Shown in pieces: positions 29,858-41,397 of a DNA stretch of 64,000 bases. Below the pieces are notes generated by a model, which was given only the letters and a program-made list of their open reading frames with translations, was not told the origin of the DNA and did no database searches. Source of the DNA: Oceanicaulis sp. (GTDB taxonomy: Bacteria > Pseudomonadota > Alphaproteobacteria > Caulobacterales > Maricaulaceae); assembly GCA_040112665.1 (NCBI GenBank), contig CP157796.1:2691501-2755500 (forward strand), in the 5' to 3' direction. Every line of letters starts with the position of its first letter. Position 1 is the first letter of the stretch. Made by a program: the position numbers and the translations under genes.

Positions 29858-31360
29858 ATGCGCGACTTCGCGCCCGATCCGGAAGCGGCGGCCGAAACCC
29901 TCGCGAAGGGCCGGCCCGTGCTGTTGACCGCGCGCCGGGTCGACGATCTGGAAACCCCTGTTTCGGCCTATCTCAAGCTTGCGGCGGGCCAGACGAACAC
30001 CTTCCTGCTGGAAAGCGTGGAGGGCGGCGCCTATCGGGGCCGGTATTCCGCGATCGGTCTCGATCCCGATCTCATCTGGCGGTGCCGCGGAGAGACCGCA
30101 GAGATCGCTCGCGCCCCAGGGCCGGGGATGGCGCCGGGCGCGTTCGAGCCCGCCGGGACCGATCCCCTAACCTCGCTTCGCGCGCTGCAGGCGGAAACCC
30201 GGCTCGACCTGCCCGCCGGGCTGGCGCCGCTGGCCGCCGGCCTGTTCGGCTATCTCGGCTACGACACGGTGCGCCTGTCCGAACGCCTGCCCGAGCAGGC
30301 TGCGCCCGACCCGCTGGGCACGCCTGACGGACTGCTCATCCGTCCGCGCGTGATGGTGATCTTCGACGCCTTGCGCCAGGAGATCGTCGCCGCAGCGCCG
30401 GTCCGCCCGGTTCCCGGCGCGGACCCCGCAGCGCTGGTCGACAACGCCCGGCGGCGCATCGAAGCGGTGTTCGCCCGGCTCGATTCCCCTGCTCCGATCC
30501 ATGGGGTCGCAGAACCGCGCCCGCCGGAATCGCCGCAGTCGAACATGAGCGACGCGGATTACCGCGCGAAGGTCGAGGCTGCGCGCGCCTATATCCGCGC
30601 CGGCGACATCTTCCAGGTCGTCCCCTCGCAGCGCTTCTCCGCACCGTTTGCAGAGCCGCCGTTCGCGCTCTATCGCTCCTTGAGGCGGACCAACCCCTCG
30701 CCCTTCCTGTTCTTCTTCAACTTTCCCGGCTTCTCCATCTGCGGGTCGAGCCCGGAGATCCTGGTGCGCCTGCGCGGAAACACCGTCACGGTCCGTCCGA
30801 TCGCCGGGACCCGGCCGCGCGGCCAGACGCCCGAGGCCGACGCCGCGTTCGAGGCCGATCTCATGGCCGACCCGAAGGAGCGTTCGGAGCATCTGATGCT
30901 GCTCGATCTGGGGCGCAACGACGTGGGCCGGGTGGCCAGGGCCGGAACCGTGCGCGTCACCGAGCGCGAGGTCATCGAGCGCTACAGCCACGTCATGCAC
31001 ATCGTCTCCAATGTCGAAGGCGAGCTGGCCGACGGCGAAGACGCGGTCAGCGCGCTCCTCGCCGGATTCCCGGCAGGCACGGTGTCCGGCGCGCCGAAGG
31101 TCCGGGCCATGGAGATCATCGACGAACTCGAACCCCATCGCCGCGGCATCTATGGCGGCGCGGTGGGCTATTTCGGCGCGCAGGGCGACATGGACGTGTG
31201 CATCGCGCTCAGGACCGCCGTGATCAAGGACGGGCGCATGCATGTGCAGGCCGGCGCCGGCGTGGTGCTCGATTCCGATCCCGAATCCGAGCGCATGGAG
31301 ACGGTGAACAAGGCCCGCGCCCTCTTCCGCGCCGCCGCAGAGGCCTGGCGCTTCGCCTGA
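29858..31360 (+). CDS. trpE: Anthranilate synthase component I
   Basis: A 500-residue chorismate-binding enzyme that converts chorismate and ammonia (from TrpG) to anthranilate, the first step of tryptophan synthesis. The N-terminal LLES motif of tryptophan feedback binding is present (about 50). The C-terminal domain has SPEILVRLRG, PIAGTRPRG, DLGRNDVGRVA, and FPAGTVSGAPKVRAMEII with QAGAGVVLDSDPE. The start ATG lies directly after the ppiD stop with no room for a leader, so classical attenuation upstream is not possible here. TrpG is not in this stretch. Confidence 0.97.
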   Translation: MRDFAPDPEAAAETLAKGRPVLLTARRVDDLETPVSAYLKLAAGQTNTFLLESVEGGAYRGRYSAIGLDPDLIWRCRGETAEIARAPGPGMAPGAFEPAGTDPLTSLRALQAETRLDLPAGLAPLAAGLFGYLGYDTVRLSERLPEQAAPDPLGTPDGLLIRPRVMVIFDALRQEIVAAAPVRPVPGADPAALVDNARRRIEAVFARLDSPAPIHGVAEPRPPESPQSNMSDADYRAKVEAARAYIRAGDIFQVVPSQRFSAPFAEPPFALYRSLRRTNPSPFLFFFNFPGFSICGSSPEILVRLRGNTVTVRPIAGTRPRGQTPEADAAFEADLMADPKERSEHLMLLDLGRNDVGRVARAGTVRVTEREVIERYSHVMHIVSNVEGELADGEDAVSALLAGFPAGTVSGAPKVRAMEIIDELEPHRRGIYGGAVGYFGAQGDMDVCIALRTAVIKDGRMHVQAGAGVVLDSDPESERMETVNKARALFRAAAEAWRFA

Positions 31361-31441
31361 GCCTCAGCCGCAGCATCCCCTTCGCGCGCCGCTCGGAACG
31401 GGATAAGAACAAGCCTTCAGCGACTCATCAGGCGGCGCGGC

Positions 31442-32350
31442 ATGACCCGACTCGGCGTTGATCTCGGCGGCACCAAGATCGAAGCGGCGATCCTCTCCGC
31501 AGACGGCGAGATCCTGACCCGGCGCCGCGCGCCGACCCCGCCCGACTATACAGGCAAGGTCCGCGCGGTGGCGGACCTCGCCGCCGCGGTCGAGGCCGAG
31601 ACCGGGCTCTCCGCGCCCCATGTCGGGGTCGGCCATCCCGGCTCGATCAATCCGCGCACAGGCCTTGTGCGCAACGCGAACTCCACAGCCCTGAACGGCA
31701 AGCCGCTCGACCGCGATCTCGCCGAAGCCTGCGGAAGGCCGGTCGCGTGCGCGAACGACGCCAACTGCTTCGCCTTGTCCGAAGCGGTCGACGGCGCGGG
31801 CGCAGGCGCGGCGAGCGTGTTCGGCGTGATCACCGGAACAGGCGTCGGCGGCGGGTTCGTCCTGAACGGAGAGCTGGTCGAAGGCGCTGACGGGATTGCG
31901 GCGGAATGGGGACACACCGCCCTGCCCCGCCCCTCGCCTGAAGAAGTCCCCGGCCCGTTCTGCAAGTGCGGACGGGAAAGCTGCGTGGAGGCCTGGTGTT
32001 CAGGCCCCGCCGTCGCGGCGGACCATCAACGCAGGACGGGCGTGGCGATGACGGCGGCCGAGATCGCCGCCGGTGCGGCCGAGGGCGATCCCGAGTGCGT
32101 CCAGACCATCGCGCTCTGGGTCGACCGGCTGGCCCGGTCGATGGGCACGCTCGTCAACATCGTCGACCCCGAGGTGATCGTGCTCGGCGGCGGGCTTTCG
32201 AACATCGAGGGCGCGGCCGAACGCCTCGAAGCCGCGCTCGCCCCGCACTGCTTCACCGACGAGCCGCGCACGAAAGTGCGCCGCAACGTGCACGGCGACA
32301 GCTCCGGCGTCCGCGGCGCGGCCTGGCTCGAACCCAAGGCCCCCAGGTGA
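31442..32350 (+). CDS. ROK-family sugar kinase (fructokinase/N-acetylhexosamine kinase type)
   Basis: A 302-residue ASKHA kinase. The N-terminal phosphate loop is GVDLGGTKIEAAIL. The sugar site NDANCFALSE and the ROK zinc motif (CKCGRESCVEAWCSGPAV, with His in EWGHTALP) are visible, as is the adenosine motif VDPEVIVLGGGLSN. Mak-like fructokinases and NagK share this pattern, so the exact sugar is not resolved. It phosphorylates a hexose for glycolysis or amino-sugar recycling. Its last codon overlaps the dinB start (GTGA). Confidence 0.9.
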   Translation: MTRLGVDLGGTKIEAAILSADGEILTRRRAPTPPDYTGKVRAVADLAAAVEAETGLSAPHVGVGHPGSINPRTGLVRNANSTALNGKPLDRDLAEACGRPVACANDANCFALSEAVDGAGAGAASVFGVITGTGVGGGFVLNGELVEGADGIAAEWGHTALPRPSPEEVPGPFCKCGRESCVEAWCSGPAVAADHQRRTGVAMTAAEIAAGAAEGDPECVQTIALWVDRLARSMGTLVNIVDPEVIVLGGGLSNIEGAAERLEAALAPHCFTDEPRTKVRRNVHGDSSGVRGAAWLEPKAPR

Positions 32351-33609
32351 GCGCGCCGGGCTATTGCCGCAAATGCCTCGCGCCGGCCGGCGCAAACGAT
32401 CCGGCCTGCCCGTCCTGCCGCAGCCGTCACGTCCTGCGCCACGCCGAGATCGGCGCGCTCGCCATCGCCCATATCGACTGCGACGCCTTCTTCGCCGCGA
32501 TCGAGAAGCGCGACGATCCGAGCCTCGAGGACAAGCCGGTGATCATCGGCGGCGGGCGGCGCGGCGTGGTGGCCACCGCCTGCTATGTCGCCCGGCTCTA
32601 CGGCGTGCGCTCGGCCATGCCGATGTTCAAGGCGCTCAAGGCCTGCCCTGACGCGGTCGTCGTCCGCCCGCGCATGGGCGTGTATTCCGCCGAAGGCCGC
32701 CGCATCCGGGCGATGATGGAGGACGTCACCCCGCTCGTCGAACCCCTCAGCGTGGACGAGGCGTTCCTCGATCTTTCCGGCACCGAACGCCTGCACGGCG
32801 CGCCGCCCGCGCTCACCCTGCTGAGGCTGCAGCGCCGGATCCGCGAGGAGGTCGGCGTGACGGTTTCGGTCGGGCTGAGCTTCAACAAGTTCCTCGCCAA
32901 GACCGCGTCCGATCTCGACAAGCCCAACGGCTTCGCCGTCATCGGCCGGGCCGACGCGCCGGGCTTTCTCGCCGCCATGAAGGTGGGGCAGGTCTACGGC
33001 GTGGGTCCGGTCTTCGCCAGGAAGCTTCAGGGCGACGGGCTGGCCACGCTCGCCGACGTGCTCAAGCGCAGCGAGAGCGATCTGGCGCGCCGTTACGGCG
33101 AATCCGGGCTGCGGCTGGCGCGCATCGCGCGCGGGATCGACACCCGCCCGGTGAACCCCGAACGCGAACGCAAATCGGTCTCCGCCGAGACCACGTTCGA
33201 GGACGACGTGTCAGACAAGAACGCGCTGAAAGACCGGCTCTGGCCGCTCTGCGTGAAGGTCGCCGACCGGATGAAGGCCGGTGCGGTGGCGGGCCGGGTC
33301 GTGACGCTGAAAATCAAGACCGACCGCTTCAAGACCGTCACGCGGCGGCGCACCCTCTCCCAGCCAGCCCAGCTCGCCGACACGCTGTTCCGCACCGCCG
33401 CGGAGCTTCTGGACCGGGAACCCGAGGGTGTGCGCTACCGGCTGATCGGCGCTGGCTATTCCGTGCTCGAACCGGCCGCCGGCGATGCGGGCGACCTGCT
33501 CGATCCGGTTGCGGAAAAGCGCGCGAAGGCCGAACGCGCCGCCGACGCCATGCGCGCGAAATTCGGCGACGCCGCCGTGATCAAGGGCCGGCAGCTCAGG
33601 CGGGACTGA
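32347..33609 (+). CDS. dinB: DNA polymerase IV (Y-family)
   Basis: A 420-residue translesion polymerase. It starts with GTG overlapping the kinase stop. It has an N-terminal zinc-finger-like CRKC...CPSC (7-25) common in alphaproteobacterial DinB. Catalytic residues are in IDCDAFFAAIE and LSVDEAFLDLSG; the GVSVSVGLSFNKFLAKTASD-like stretch and the helix-hairpin-helix KVGQVYGVGPVFARKLQG follow. The little-finger domain ends near 390. It bypasses damaged bases with low fidelity. The coupling to a sugar kinase is probably incidental. Confidence 0.96.
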   Translation: MSAPGYCRKCLAPAGANDPACPSCRSRHVLRHAEIGALAIAHIDCDAFFAAIEKRDDPSLEDKPVIIGGGRRGVVATACYVARLYGVRSAMPMFKALKACPDAVVVRPRMGVYSAEGRRIRAMMEDVTPLVEPLSVDEAFLDLSGTERLHGAPPALTLLRLQRRIREEVGVTVSVGLSFNKFLAKTASDLDKPNGFAVIGRADAPGFLAAMKVGQVYGVGPVFARKLQGDGLATLADVLKRSESDLARRYGESGLRLARIARGIDTRPVNPERERKSVSAETTFEDDVSDKNALKDRLWPLCVKVADRMKAGAVAGRVVTLKIKTDRFKTVTRRRTLSQPAQLADTLFRTAAELLDREPEGVRYRLIGAGYSVLEPAAGDAGDLLDPVAEKRAKAERAADAMRAKFGDAAVIKGRQLRRD

Positions 33610-33611
33610 GC

Positions 33612-34514
33612 CTACTCCGCCGCCATCCGGCGCTCGTCGAGCGCCAGCCAGCGGAAGACCTGCGGCCAGAACACGTCGGAGACCTTGCGCCGGAACAGTC
33701 CGTCATGGCCGATCGCGCCGCGGCCGAGCTGGTCGTGACGGACGATCTTCATCTCGCTGGGGGCGTTCTCATAGCGCTCGAGAAGCCACCGCACGCCGGC
33801 GGGGTTGGCGATCGGATCGTCGTCAGGGGTCCAGGCCTTGATCGGCGCTGTGAAGCGGGCGTAGCGGCCGGCGAGTCCGAGCTCTGCGAAGCGGTCCCGG
33901 AACCCGGCCGGATTGACCCCGAAATCGCGCCAGTCGCGCCAGACCCCGGCGGGCAGGTCCTCGCCCTTCCAGAAGGCGCCGCGCGGGATATAGCCGCGCG
34001 TGGCCAGCTGGAGCGGGCCGATCACGCGCCAGAACGCCCAGGCGAAGAACTTCAGCGGCGCGCTCTGCCGGCCCCAGTATCCCGACGAGGAGGACAGAAG
34101 CGCCAGCCGCCTCAGCGGCAGGTCGGAGGGCGTAAAGGCGGCGAACTGTCCGCCCACGGAATGACCGACCACGTCGAGAGGCAGGCCGGGATGCTCGGCG
34201 CAGGCGTGGCGCGCCGCAGCCGGGATGTCCTCAAGCGCCCAGTCCAGCATGGTCGCCGGATCACGGCGCGGATGGCGGTCGGAGGATTCTCCCTGCCCTC
34301 TGTAATCGTAAGTCAGAACCGCCCAGCCCTGCGTGGCGGCGGCCCCGGCGAAGCCCTGGTAGAAGCGGGCTGGATAGCCGGTGGCGGGGTTGATCACCAT
34401 CACCGCGATCGGGGCGGGCGGGGCGATGATGCGGCCGCACAGCACGCGGCCGTCGCGGGTCGTGAACCGCGTGGACCGGCTTTGGATCGCCGCACCGAAA
34501 TCGTCCTGCGCCAT
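33612..34514 (-). CDS. Alpha/beta-hydrolase (serine aminopeptidase-like)
   Basis: A 300-residue alpha/beta-hydrolase. The strand and turn VMVINPATGYPARFYQ, LTYDYRGQGESS, and the nucleophile elbow GHSVGGQFAAF (Ser about 118) are visible. The acid is likely in TPDDDPIANPAG and the His in GAIGHDGLFR. The layout is close to the hydrolase_4 (monoglyceride-lipase/aminopeptidase) group; the substrate is unknown. It is convergent with dinB, ending 2 bp away. Confidence 0.82.
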   Translation of the reverse strand: MAQDDFGAAIQSRSTRFTTRDGRVLCGRIIAPPAPIAVMVINPATGYPARFYQGFAGAAATQGWAVLTYDYRGQGESSDRHPRRDPATMLDWALEDIPAAARHACAEHPGLPLDVVGHSVGGQFAAFTPSDLPLRRLALLSSSSGYWGRQSAPLKFFAWAFWRVIGPLQLATRGYIPRGAFWKGEDLPAGVWRDWRDFGVNPAGFRDRFAELGLAGRYARFTAPIKAWTPDDDPIANPAGVRWLLERYENAPSEMKIVRHDQLGRGAIGHDGLFRRKVSDVFWPQVFRWLALDERRMAAE

Positions 34515-34655
34515 GTGCGCTTCCGTCGCCCGCGTGTTTCGCCCCCCGGCGTGGTGAACATGACTCTCCGGGGGCCAGGCTTCAACCCGCCGCCGGTCGC
34601 CAAAGCCGCCGCTATCGGATACTCAACGCCTGCCCGTCCAATCTGGAGACCGACA

Positions 34656-35117
34656 ATGTCAGACGCCGAGACCCGCCTTCGCGAGCTTGGGATCACCCTG
34701 CCCGAGCCCGTCGCGCCCGTGGCCAATTACGTCCCCTTCCGCCAGGCGGGATCGCAAGTGCATGTTTCCGGACAGATTTCCCTGGGCCCGGACGGCCTGG
34801 TCGCGGGCCGGCTGGGCGCGGGGCTCGATCTCGACGCCGGTCAGGCGGCCGCGCGGCTTTGCGCGATCAATCTCATCGCCCAGTTCAAGGCGGCGTGCGG
34901 CGGCGATCTGTCGCGCGTGAAAAACGTGATCAAGCTGGGCGGGTTCGTAAACGCCGATCCGGGGTTCACCGACATCCCCAAGGTGATCAACGGCGCCTCC
35001 GACCTGATGGTGGCGGTGTTCGGCGATTCGGGCCGTCATGCGCGCTCGGCGGTCGGCGTGGCGGTGCTGCCGCTGGGCGCCGCGGTCGAGGTCGACGCGG
35101 TGATCGAGATCGGCTGA
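34656..35117 (+). CDS. RidA/YjgF-family imine/enamine deaminase
   Basis: A 153-residue RidA-like protein of the longer subgroup. It shows VANYVPFRQAGSQVHVSGQISLGPDG, then ARLCAINLIAQFKAACG and a C-terminal HARSAVGVAVLPLGAAVEVDAVIEI. The conserved HARSAVGVA Arg normally binds the substrate carboxylate in RidA proteins. They hydrolyse reactive 2-aminoacrylate or similar enamines. It is followed by a DUF482 gene after 61 bp, on the same strand. Confidence 0.9.
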   Translation: MSDAETRLRELGITLPEPVAPVANYVPFRQAGSQVHVSGQISLGPDGLVAGRLGAGLDLDAGQAAARLCAINLIAQFKAACGGDLSRVKNVIKLGGFVNADPGFTDIPKVINGASDLMVAVFGDSGRHARSAVGVAVLPLGAAVEVDAVIEIG

Positions 35118-35178
35118 CCCCTCGCCGCACCGATCGCGCGCGCCCATATCGCGGTCGAGCCCCGAGCGAGGCGGACCC

Positions 35179-36351
35179 ATGAGCGAGATCACCATCAAGA
35201 TGACAGGCGGCCTCGCTGAGACCGGGCGCGAGGCCTGGGACGCGGTCGCCAATCCCGACGGCGAGCCCTGGGATCCGTTCGTGAGCTGGGACTTCCTCGA
35301 AGCGCTCGAACGGTCAGGCTCGGCGGCGCCGGAAACCGGCTGGGGACCGCGCCATCTGATCGCCGAGGACGCCGGCGGCGGGATCGTCGGCGCGCTTCCG
35401 CTCTATCTCAAGGGCCATTCCTACGGGGAGTACGTGTTCGACCACGCCTGGGCGAACGCGCTCGAACGCGGCGGCGGACGGTACTATCCCAAGCTGCTCA
35501 CCGCTGCGCCCTTCACCCCGGCGACCGGACGGCGCGTTCTGTCGCCCGACCCGGCGGTCAGGCGCGCCCTGATCGCCGGCGCCCGGCATGCGGCCCGCGA
35601 GATGGAGGTGTCGAGCTGGCACGTCCTTTTCCCCGACGCCGGTCAGGCGGGCGAGCTTGAAGACGAAGGCCTCCTGCCCCGCCACGACGTGCAGTTCGTG
35701 TTCGAAAACCGGGGCTATCGCGACTACGCCGATTTCCTCGACGCGCTGAGCTCGAGAAAGCGCAAGGCGCTGAAGAAGGAGCGCGCGGCGGCGCAGGCGG
35801 GGCTGGAGATCGAGCCGCTGACCGGCGATGCGATCACCGAAGCGCACTGGGACGTGTTCTTCGCGTGCTATCAGGACACCGGCGCGCGCAAATGGGGCAC
35901 GCCCTATCTGACCCGCGAATTCTTCTCCCTCACCGGCGCGCGCATGGCCGACCGGATCCTTCTGGTCATGGCCAAACGCGAGGGCCGCTACATCGCGAGC
36001 GCGCTCAATTTCATCGGCTCGGACGCCCTGTTCGGGCGGTACTGGGGGTGCCTGGAGGACCAGGACAGCCTTCATTTCGAGCTGTGCTATCACCAGGCCG
36101 TCGACTTCGCTCTCGCGCACGGGCTGAAACGCGTCGAGGCGGGCGCTCAGGGCGCGCACAAGCTCGCGCGCGGCTACAGGCCGGTCATCGTGCGCTCGGC
36201 CCACGACATCGTGCACCCCGGCCTCAGGGCGGCGGTGGCGGAGTATCTCGATCGCGAACGCCCCGCCGTGGAAGCCGAACGCCTCGCGCTTGCAGCGGAA
36301 ACCCCTTACAAATCAGAAGACGGCAGCAAAGACGGAGCGTCCGCCTCATGA
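35179..36351 (+). CDS. DUF482-family GNAT/FemAB-like acyltransferase
   Basis: A 390-residue protein. Marks of the DUF482 family are visible: PFVSWDFLEALERSGS at the N-terminus, GPRHLIAED, YGEYVFDHAWANALER, YYPKLLTAAPFTPATGRR, and a C-terminal WGCLEDQDSLHFELCYHQAVDFALAHG with GAQGAHKLARGY. The fold is predicted to be two GNAT-like domains as in FemX/peptidyltransferases. The biochemical role is not established. Its stop overlaps the HIT gene ATG (ATGA), so they are co-translated. Confidence 0.88.
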   Translation: MSEITIKMTGGLAETGREAWDAVANPDGEPWDPFVSWDFLEALERSGSAAPETGWGPRHLIAEDAGGGIVGALPLYLKGHSYGEYVFDHAWANALERGGGRYYPKLLTAAPFTPATGRRVLSPDPAVRRALIAGARHAAREMEVSSWHVLFPDAGQAGELEDEGLLPRHDVQFVFENRGYRDYADFLDALSSRKRKALKKERAAAQAGLEIEPLTGDAITEAHWDVFFACYQDTGARKWGTPYLTREFFSLTGARMADRILLVMAKREGRYIASALNFIGSDALFGRYWGCLEDQDSLHFELCYHQAVDFALAHGLKRVEAGAQGAHKLARGYRPVIVRSAHDIVHPGLRAAVAEYLDRERPAVEAERLALAAETPYKSEDGSKDGASAS

Positions 36352-36779
36352 GCCTTCACGGGACCTACGACCAGAGCAACATCTTCGCGAAGATCATCGC
36401 GGGCGAGGCGCCCTGCGTGAAGATCTTCGAGGACGAGCACGCCATTGCCTTCATGGACCTTTTCCCGCAGTCCGAGGGCCATTGCCTTGTGGTCCCCAAG
36501 GAGCCGGCCCGCAACCTGCTCGAACTGAGCGAAGACGCCTCGAAAGAAGCGATCCTGCGTGTGAAGAAACTCGCCCAGGCCGTTGAAAAGGCTTTGTCAC
36601 CTGACGGCGTGATGGTCGCACAGTTCAACGGCGCGCCCGCCGGTCAGACCGTGTTTCACATCCATTTTCACGTGATCCCGCGCTATGAGGGCAGCGACAT
36701 CGCGGGGCACGGCGCTGCGGGCAAGGCGGAGACCGATCAGCTCGAACGGCTCGCCGCCAGGATCCGCGACGCGCTCTAG
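36348..36779 (+). CDS. HIT-family nucleotide hydrolase/transferase
   Basis: A 143-residue HIT protein (Hint/HinT branch). The histidine triad reads HIHFHVIPR (about 104-112), with FAKIIAGEAPC and the LVVPK stretch typical of the family. HIT proteins hydrolyse AMP-lysine or AMP-NH2-type nucleotide conjugates. It is coupled to the DUF482 gene. It ends head-to-head with the DUF2147 gene: the two stop codons share the bases CTAG. Confidence 0.93.
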   Translation: MSLHGTYDQSNIFAKIIAGEAPCVKIFEDEHAIAFMDLFPQSEGHCLVVPKEPARNLLELSEDASKEAILRVKKLAQAVEKALSPDGVMVAQFNGAPAGQTVFHIHFHVIPRYEGSDIAGHGAAGKAETDQLERLAARIRDAL

Positions 36780-37237
36780 ATCTCGTCCTCGATCCGGGTC
36801 CAGACCTGGGTGCGGCAGATGAAGGCGACGCAGCCGCGCACTTCCAGCCGATCGGGGCCGGCCAGGCGCACATGGCCGTTGGTGATGCGGCGGCCCTCCT
36901 CGGGGTCGTAGAGCACGCCAGGCTCCCAGTCGCCGTCCTCGGACCGCTCGAACCCGTCTATGACGAGCACGCCGCGCAAGGGGCGCGACCGCTGTTCGGG
37001 GTCGGGATTGTTCGCGTCGGCGAGATCGGGATCGGCCCTGAGCGCGGCGGCGTCCACGAGTTCACCGCACAGCTCTTCAGGCGCATCCCCGCACGGTCCG
37101 ATCCGGACCCGGCCGCCCTCCTCGCTCGTCGCCCATAGCCCGTGTACGGGCGCGGGCTGCGCCTCCGGCGGTGACGGCGCGTCCTGAGCGCCGCCGGAAG
37201 CCAGAAGAAAGATCAGTACGAACAGGCTGGTCATCAT
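36776..37237 (-). CDS. Exported DUF2147-family protein
   Basis: A 153-residue protein. The signal peptide starts at ATG 37237, behind a GGAGAG site (MMTSLFVLIFLLASGGAQ). The DUF2147 domain follows: GLWATSEEGGRVRIGPCG, CGELVDA, GVLVIDGFE, VLYDPEEGRRITNGHVRL, and VRGCVAFICRTQVWTR. The domain has a lipocalin-like fold; its ligand is unknown. In-frame codons up to 37315 exist but would bury the signal sequence. Confidence 0.87.
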   Translation of the reverse strand: MMTSLFVLIFLLASGGAQDAPSPPEAQPAPVHGLWATSEEGGRVRIGPCGDAPEELCGELVDAAALRADPDLADANNPDPEQRSRPLRGVLVIDGFERSEDGDWEPGVLYDPEEGRRITNGHVRLAGPDRLEVRGCVAFICRTQVWTRIEDEI

Positions 37238-37330
37238 CGCTCTCCGCTCAGCATCGCGCCCCTCGACACCGGTGAAACGCACGAACGCCCCGATCCGGAC
37301 CTCTCTGCGCTGCATCGCGTTATAAGGCGC

Positions 37331-38368
37331 ATGCCTCTTTCATTTCCTGAAACTGCTCCGATCTGGCTGATCGCCGCCGTGCTCGGCGTCAGCGCCGTGG
37401 TCATCCTGTTCGCCGGCTCCAAGCTCGCGGGCAAAGGCGACGAGCTCGCCGACGCGACCGGTTGGGGCGAGGCGATCGTGGGCGCGGTTTTTCTGGGCGC
37501 CGCGACTTCGCTGCCCGGCATCGTGACGTCGGTGGCGACAGCCTGGGAGGGGTATTCCGAGCTTGCGATTTCGAACGCGGTGGGCGGCATCGCCGTGCAG
37601 ACGCTGTTCTTGGCGGTCGCGGACATGACCTATCGCCGGGCCAATCTCGAACACGCCGCCGCATCTCTGGGCGGGCTGGCGCAGGCCTCGCTCTTGTGCG
37701 CCATGCTCAGCGTGCCGCTGATCGCCATGGCCGGGCCGGACATTACGGTGTTTCACATCCACCCGGCCACGCCGATCCTGCTGATCGGCTATGTCTACGG
37801 CCTCCACATCATCGGGAAAATGCGCCACGACCCGATGTGGAGCCCTCAGATCAACGAAGAGACCCAGACCGACGAGGTCGAGGACGGCGGCGAGGAAGGC
37901 CATTTCTCCGGCGCCGGCAAAGGGCTCTGGACCATTTTCATCCTGCTCGCCGTGCTCACAGGCGTCGCCGGCTATGCGGTCAGCCAGTCCGCCATCGCGC
38001 TCGCCGAACGCACGGGCCTCGCCCAGGCTGCGATCGGCGCGCTGATTACGGCGGTCATCACCTCCCTGCCCGAGCTCGTCACCACGATCGCGGCGGTCCG
38101 GCGCAAGGCGCTGACCCTGGCGGTCGGCGGGATCATCGGCGGCAACGTGTTCGACACGCTGTTCCTGGCCATCTCGGACACCGCCTACACCGAAGGCTCG
38201 CTCTATCACGCCATGACCGACAAGACGGTGATGGCGCTGTCCTCGACGCTTCTGATGACCGCCGTGCTGATCCTCGGCCTCTTACGCCGTCAGAAGAAAG
38301 GCATCGGGTTTGAAGGGATCACGATCGTGGGCGTCTACGCGCTCTACGCGGCGGTGGTGGTGTTTTAA
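37331..38368 (+). CDS. CaCA-superfamily sodium/calcium antiporter-like membrane protein
   Basis: A 345-residue protein with about ten transmembrane segments in two inverted halves. The alpha-repeats are GAATSLPGIVTSVAT (first) and AVITSLPELVTTIAA (second, Glu about 248). In well-studied exchangers both repeats carry Glu after SLP; here the first has Gly (about 63). An acidic loop between halves (about 175-190) could be regulatory. The family exports Ca2+ or other cations against Na+ or H+. A strong terminator follows. Confidence 0.88.
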   Translation: MPLSFPETAPIWLIAAVLGVSAVVILFAGSKLAGKGDELADATGWGEAIVGAVFLGAATSLPGIVTSVATAWEGYSELAISNAVGGIAVQTLFLAVADMTYRRANLEHAAASLGGLAQASLLCAMLSVPLIAMAGPDITVFHIHPATPILLIGYVYGLHIIGKMRHDPMWSPQINEETQTDEVEDGGEEGHFSGAGKGLWTIFILLAVLTGVAGYAVSQSAIALAERTGLAQAAIGALITAVITSLPELVTTIAAVRRKALTLAVGGIIGGNVFDTLFLAISDTAYTEGSLYHAMTDKTVMALSSTLLMTAVLILGLLRRQKKGIGFEGITIVGVYALYAAVVVF

Positions 38369-38390
38369 ACGGCCCCTACGCTTAGAGAAG

Positions 38391-38437
38391 CGAAACGAAA
38401 ACGCCCCGGGCCTTTCAGCCCGGGGCGCTTCGTTTCG
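38391..38437. terminator. Bidirectional terminator between the antiporter gene and clpA
   Basis: Core stem CGCCCCGGGC / GCCCGGGGCG (38402-38411, 38418-38427) with a 6-nt loop, embedded in longer arms with T-rich ends (CGAAACG / CGTTTCG). It lies between convergent genes, so it can end both transcripts. Confidence 0.85.
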
Positions 38438-38454
38438 AACCTTGAGAACCGGCC

Positions 38455-40797
<2,343 letters not shown>

Positions 40798-40801
40798 GCG
40801 C

Positions 40802-41128
40802 CTAATCCTTTTCCATCGTGCACTGCAGAGGGTGCTGGGCTCGGCGCGCCGCGTCCATCACCTGGGCGACCTTGGTTTCGGCCACCTCGTATGTGAATAC
40901 GCCGCACACTCCGACTCCATGTTGGTGCACATGGAGCATGATGCGAGTCGCGTCTTCCTGGCTCTTGTGGAAGATCCGGACCAGGACCTCGACGACGAAC
41001 TCCATCGGCGTGTAGTCGTCGTTGAGCAGCAAGACCTTGTACATTGACGGGCGTTTAGTCCGCGTGCGCGGCTTCACCGCCACGCCTGTTCCGCGTCCAG
41101 GAAACTGTGGATTTTTCCGTTCGGTCAT
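40802..41128 (-). CDS. clpS: ClpA adaptor ClpS
   Basis: A 108-residue adaptor that brings N-end-rule substrates to ClpA-ClpP. The core reads [24 protein letters not shown], with later [22 protein letters not shown]. The NDDYTPMEF stretch holds the N-degron pocket residues. It is directly upstream of clpA. The 270-bp gap before it on the minus strand holds no recognisable gene, only the phasin terminator at 41306-41335. Confidence 0.97.
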   Translation of the reverse strand: MTERKNPQFPGRGTGVAVKPRTRTKRPSMYKVLLLNDDYTPMEFVVEVLVRIFHKSQEDATRIMLHVHQHGVGVCGVFTYEVAETKVAQVMDAARRAQHPLQCTMEKD

Positions 41129-41305
41129 CCGCCGTCTCGCCGGAAGCCCGCCATAAGCGGGCCCGTCCGTCTGCCTCGCCTTAGATTAAATATGCATCCG
41201 CAGGCCCGGGGGAAGCCCCCGTCTCGCGCCGGACGCAGCCGAACCTGCCGGCGTGTCTTCAACGCACGGGGGCCCGCCCTGTTCTCCCCCGCCTGCCGCA
41301 GCGCC

Positions 41306-41335
41306 AAAAAAAAGGTCCGGCGCGAGGGCCGGACC
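41306..41335 (-). terminator. Rho-independent terminator of the phasin gene
   Basis: Perfect 8-bp stem GGTCCGGC / GCCGGACC (41314-41321, 41328-41335). On the minus strand it is followed by eight Ts (41306-41313). Confidence 0.88.
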
Positions 41336-41397
41336 AGTCAGGGAGGACACGGGGCCCGGCGCATCCGTTGCTGGCGCGCCGGGCGATCTTGTCGCGC

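Noticed and set aside
29800..29860. Possible trp attenuator ahead of trpE
   Set aside because: Only 1 nt separates the ppiD stop and the trpE start, so there is no leader peptide or hairpin space.
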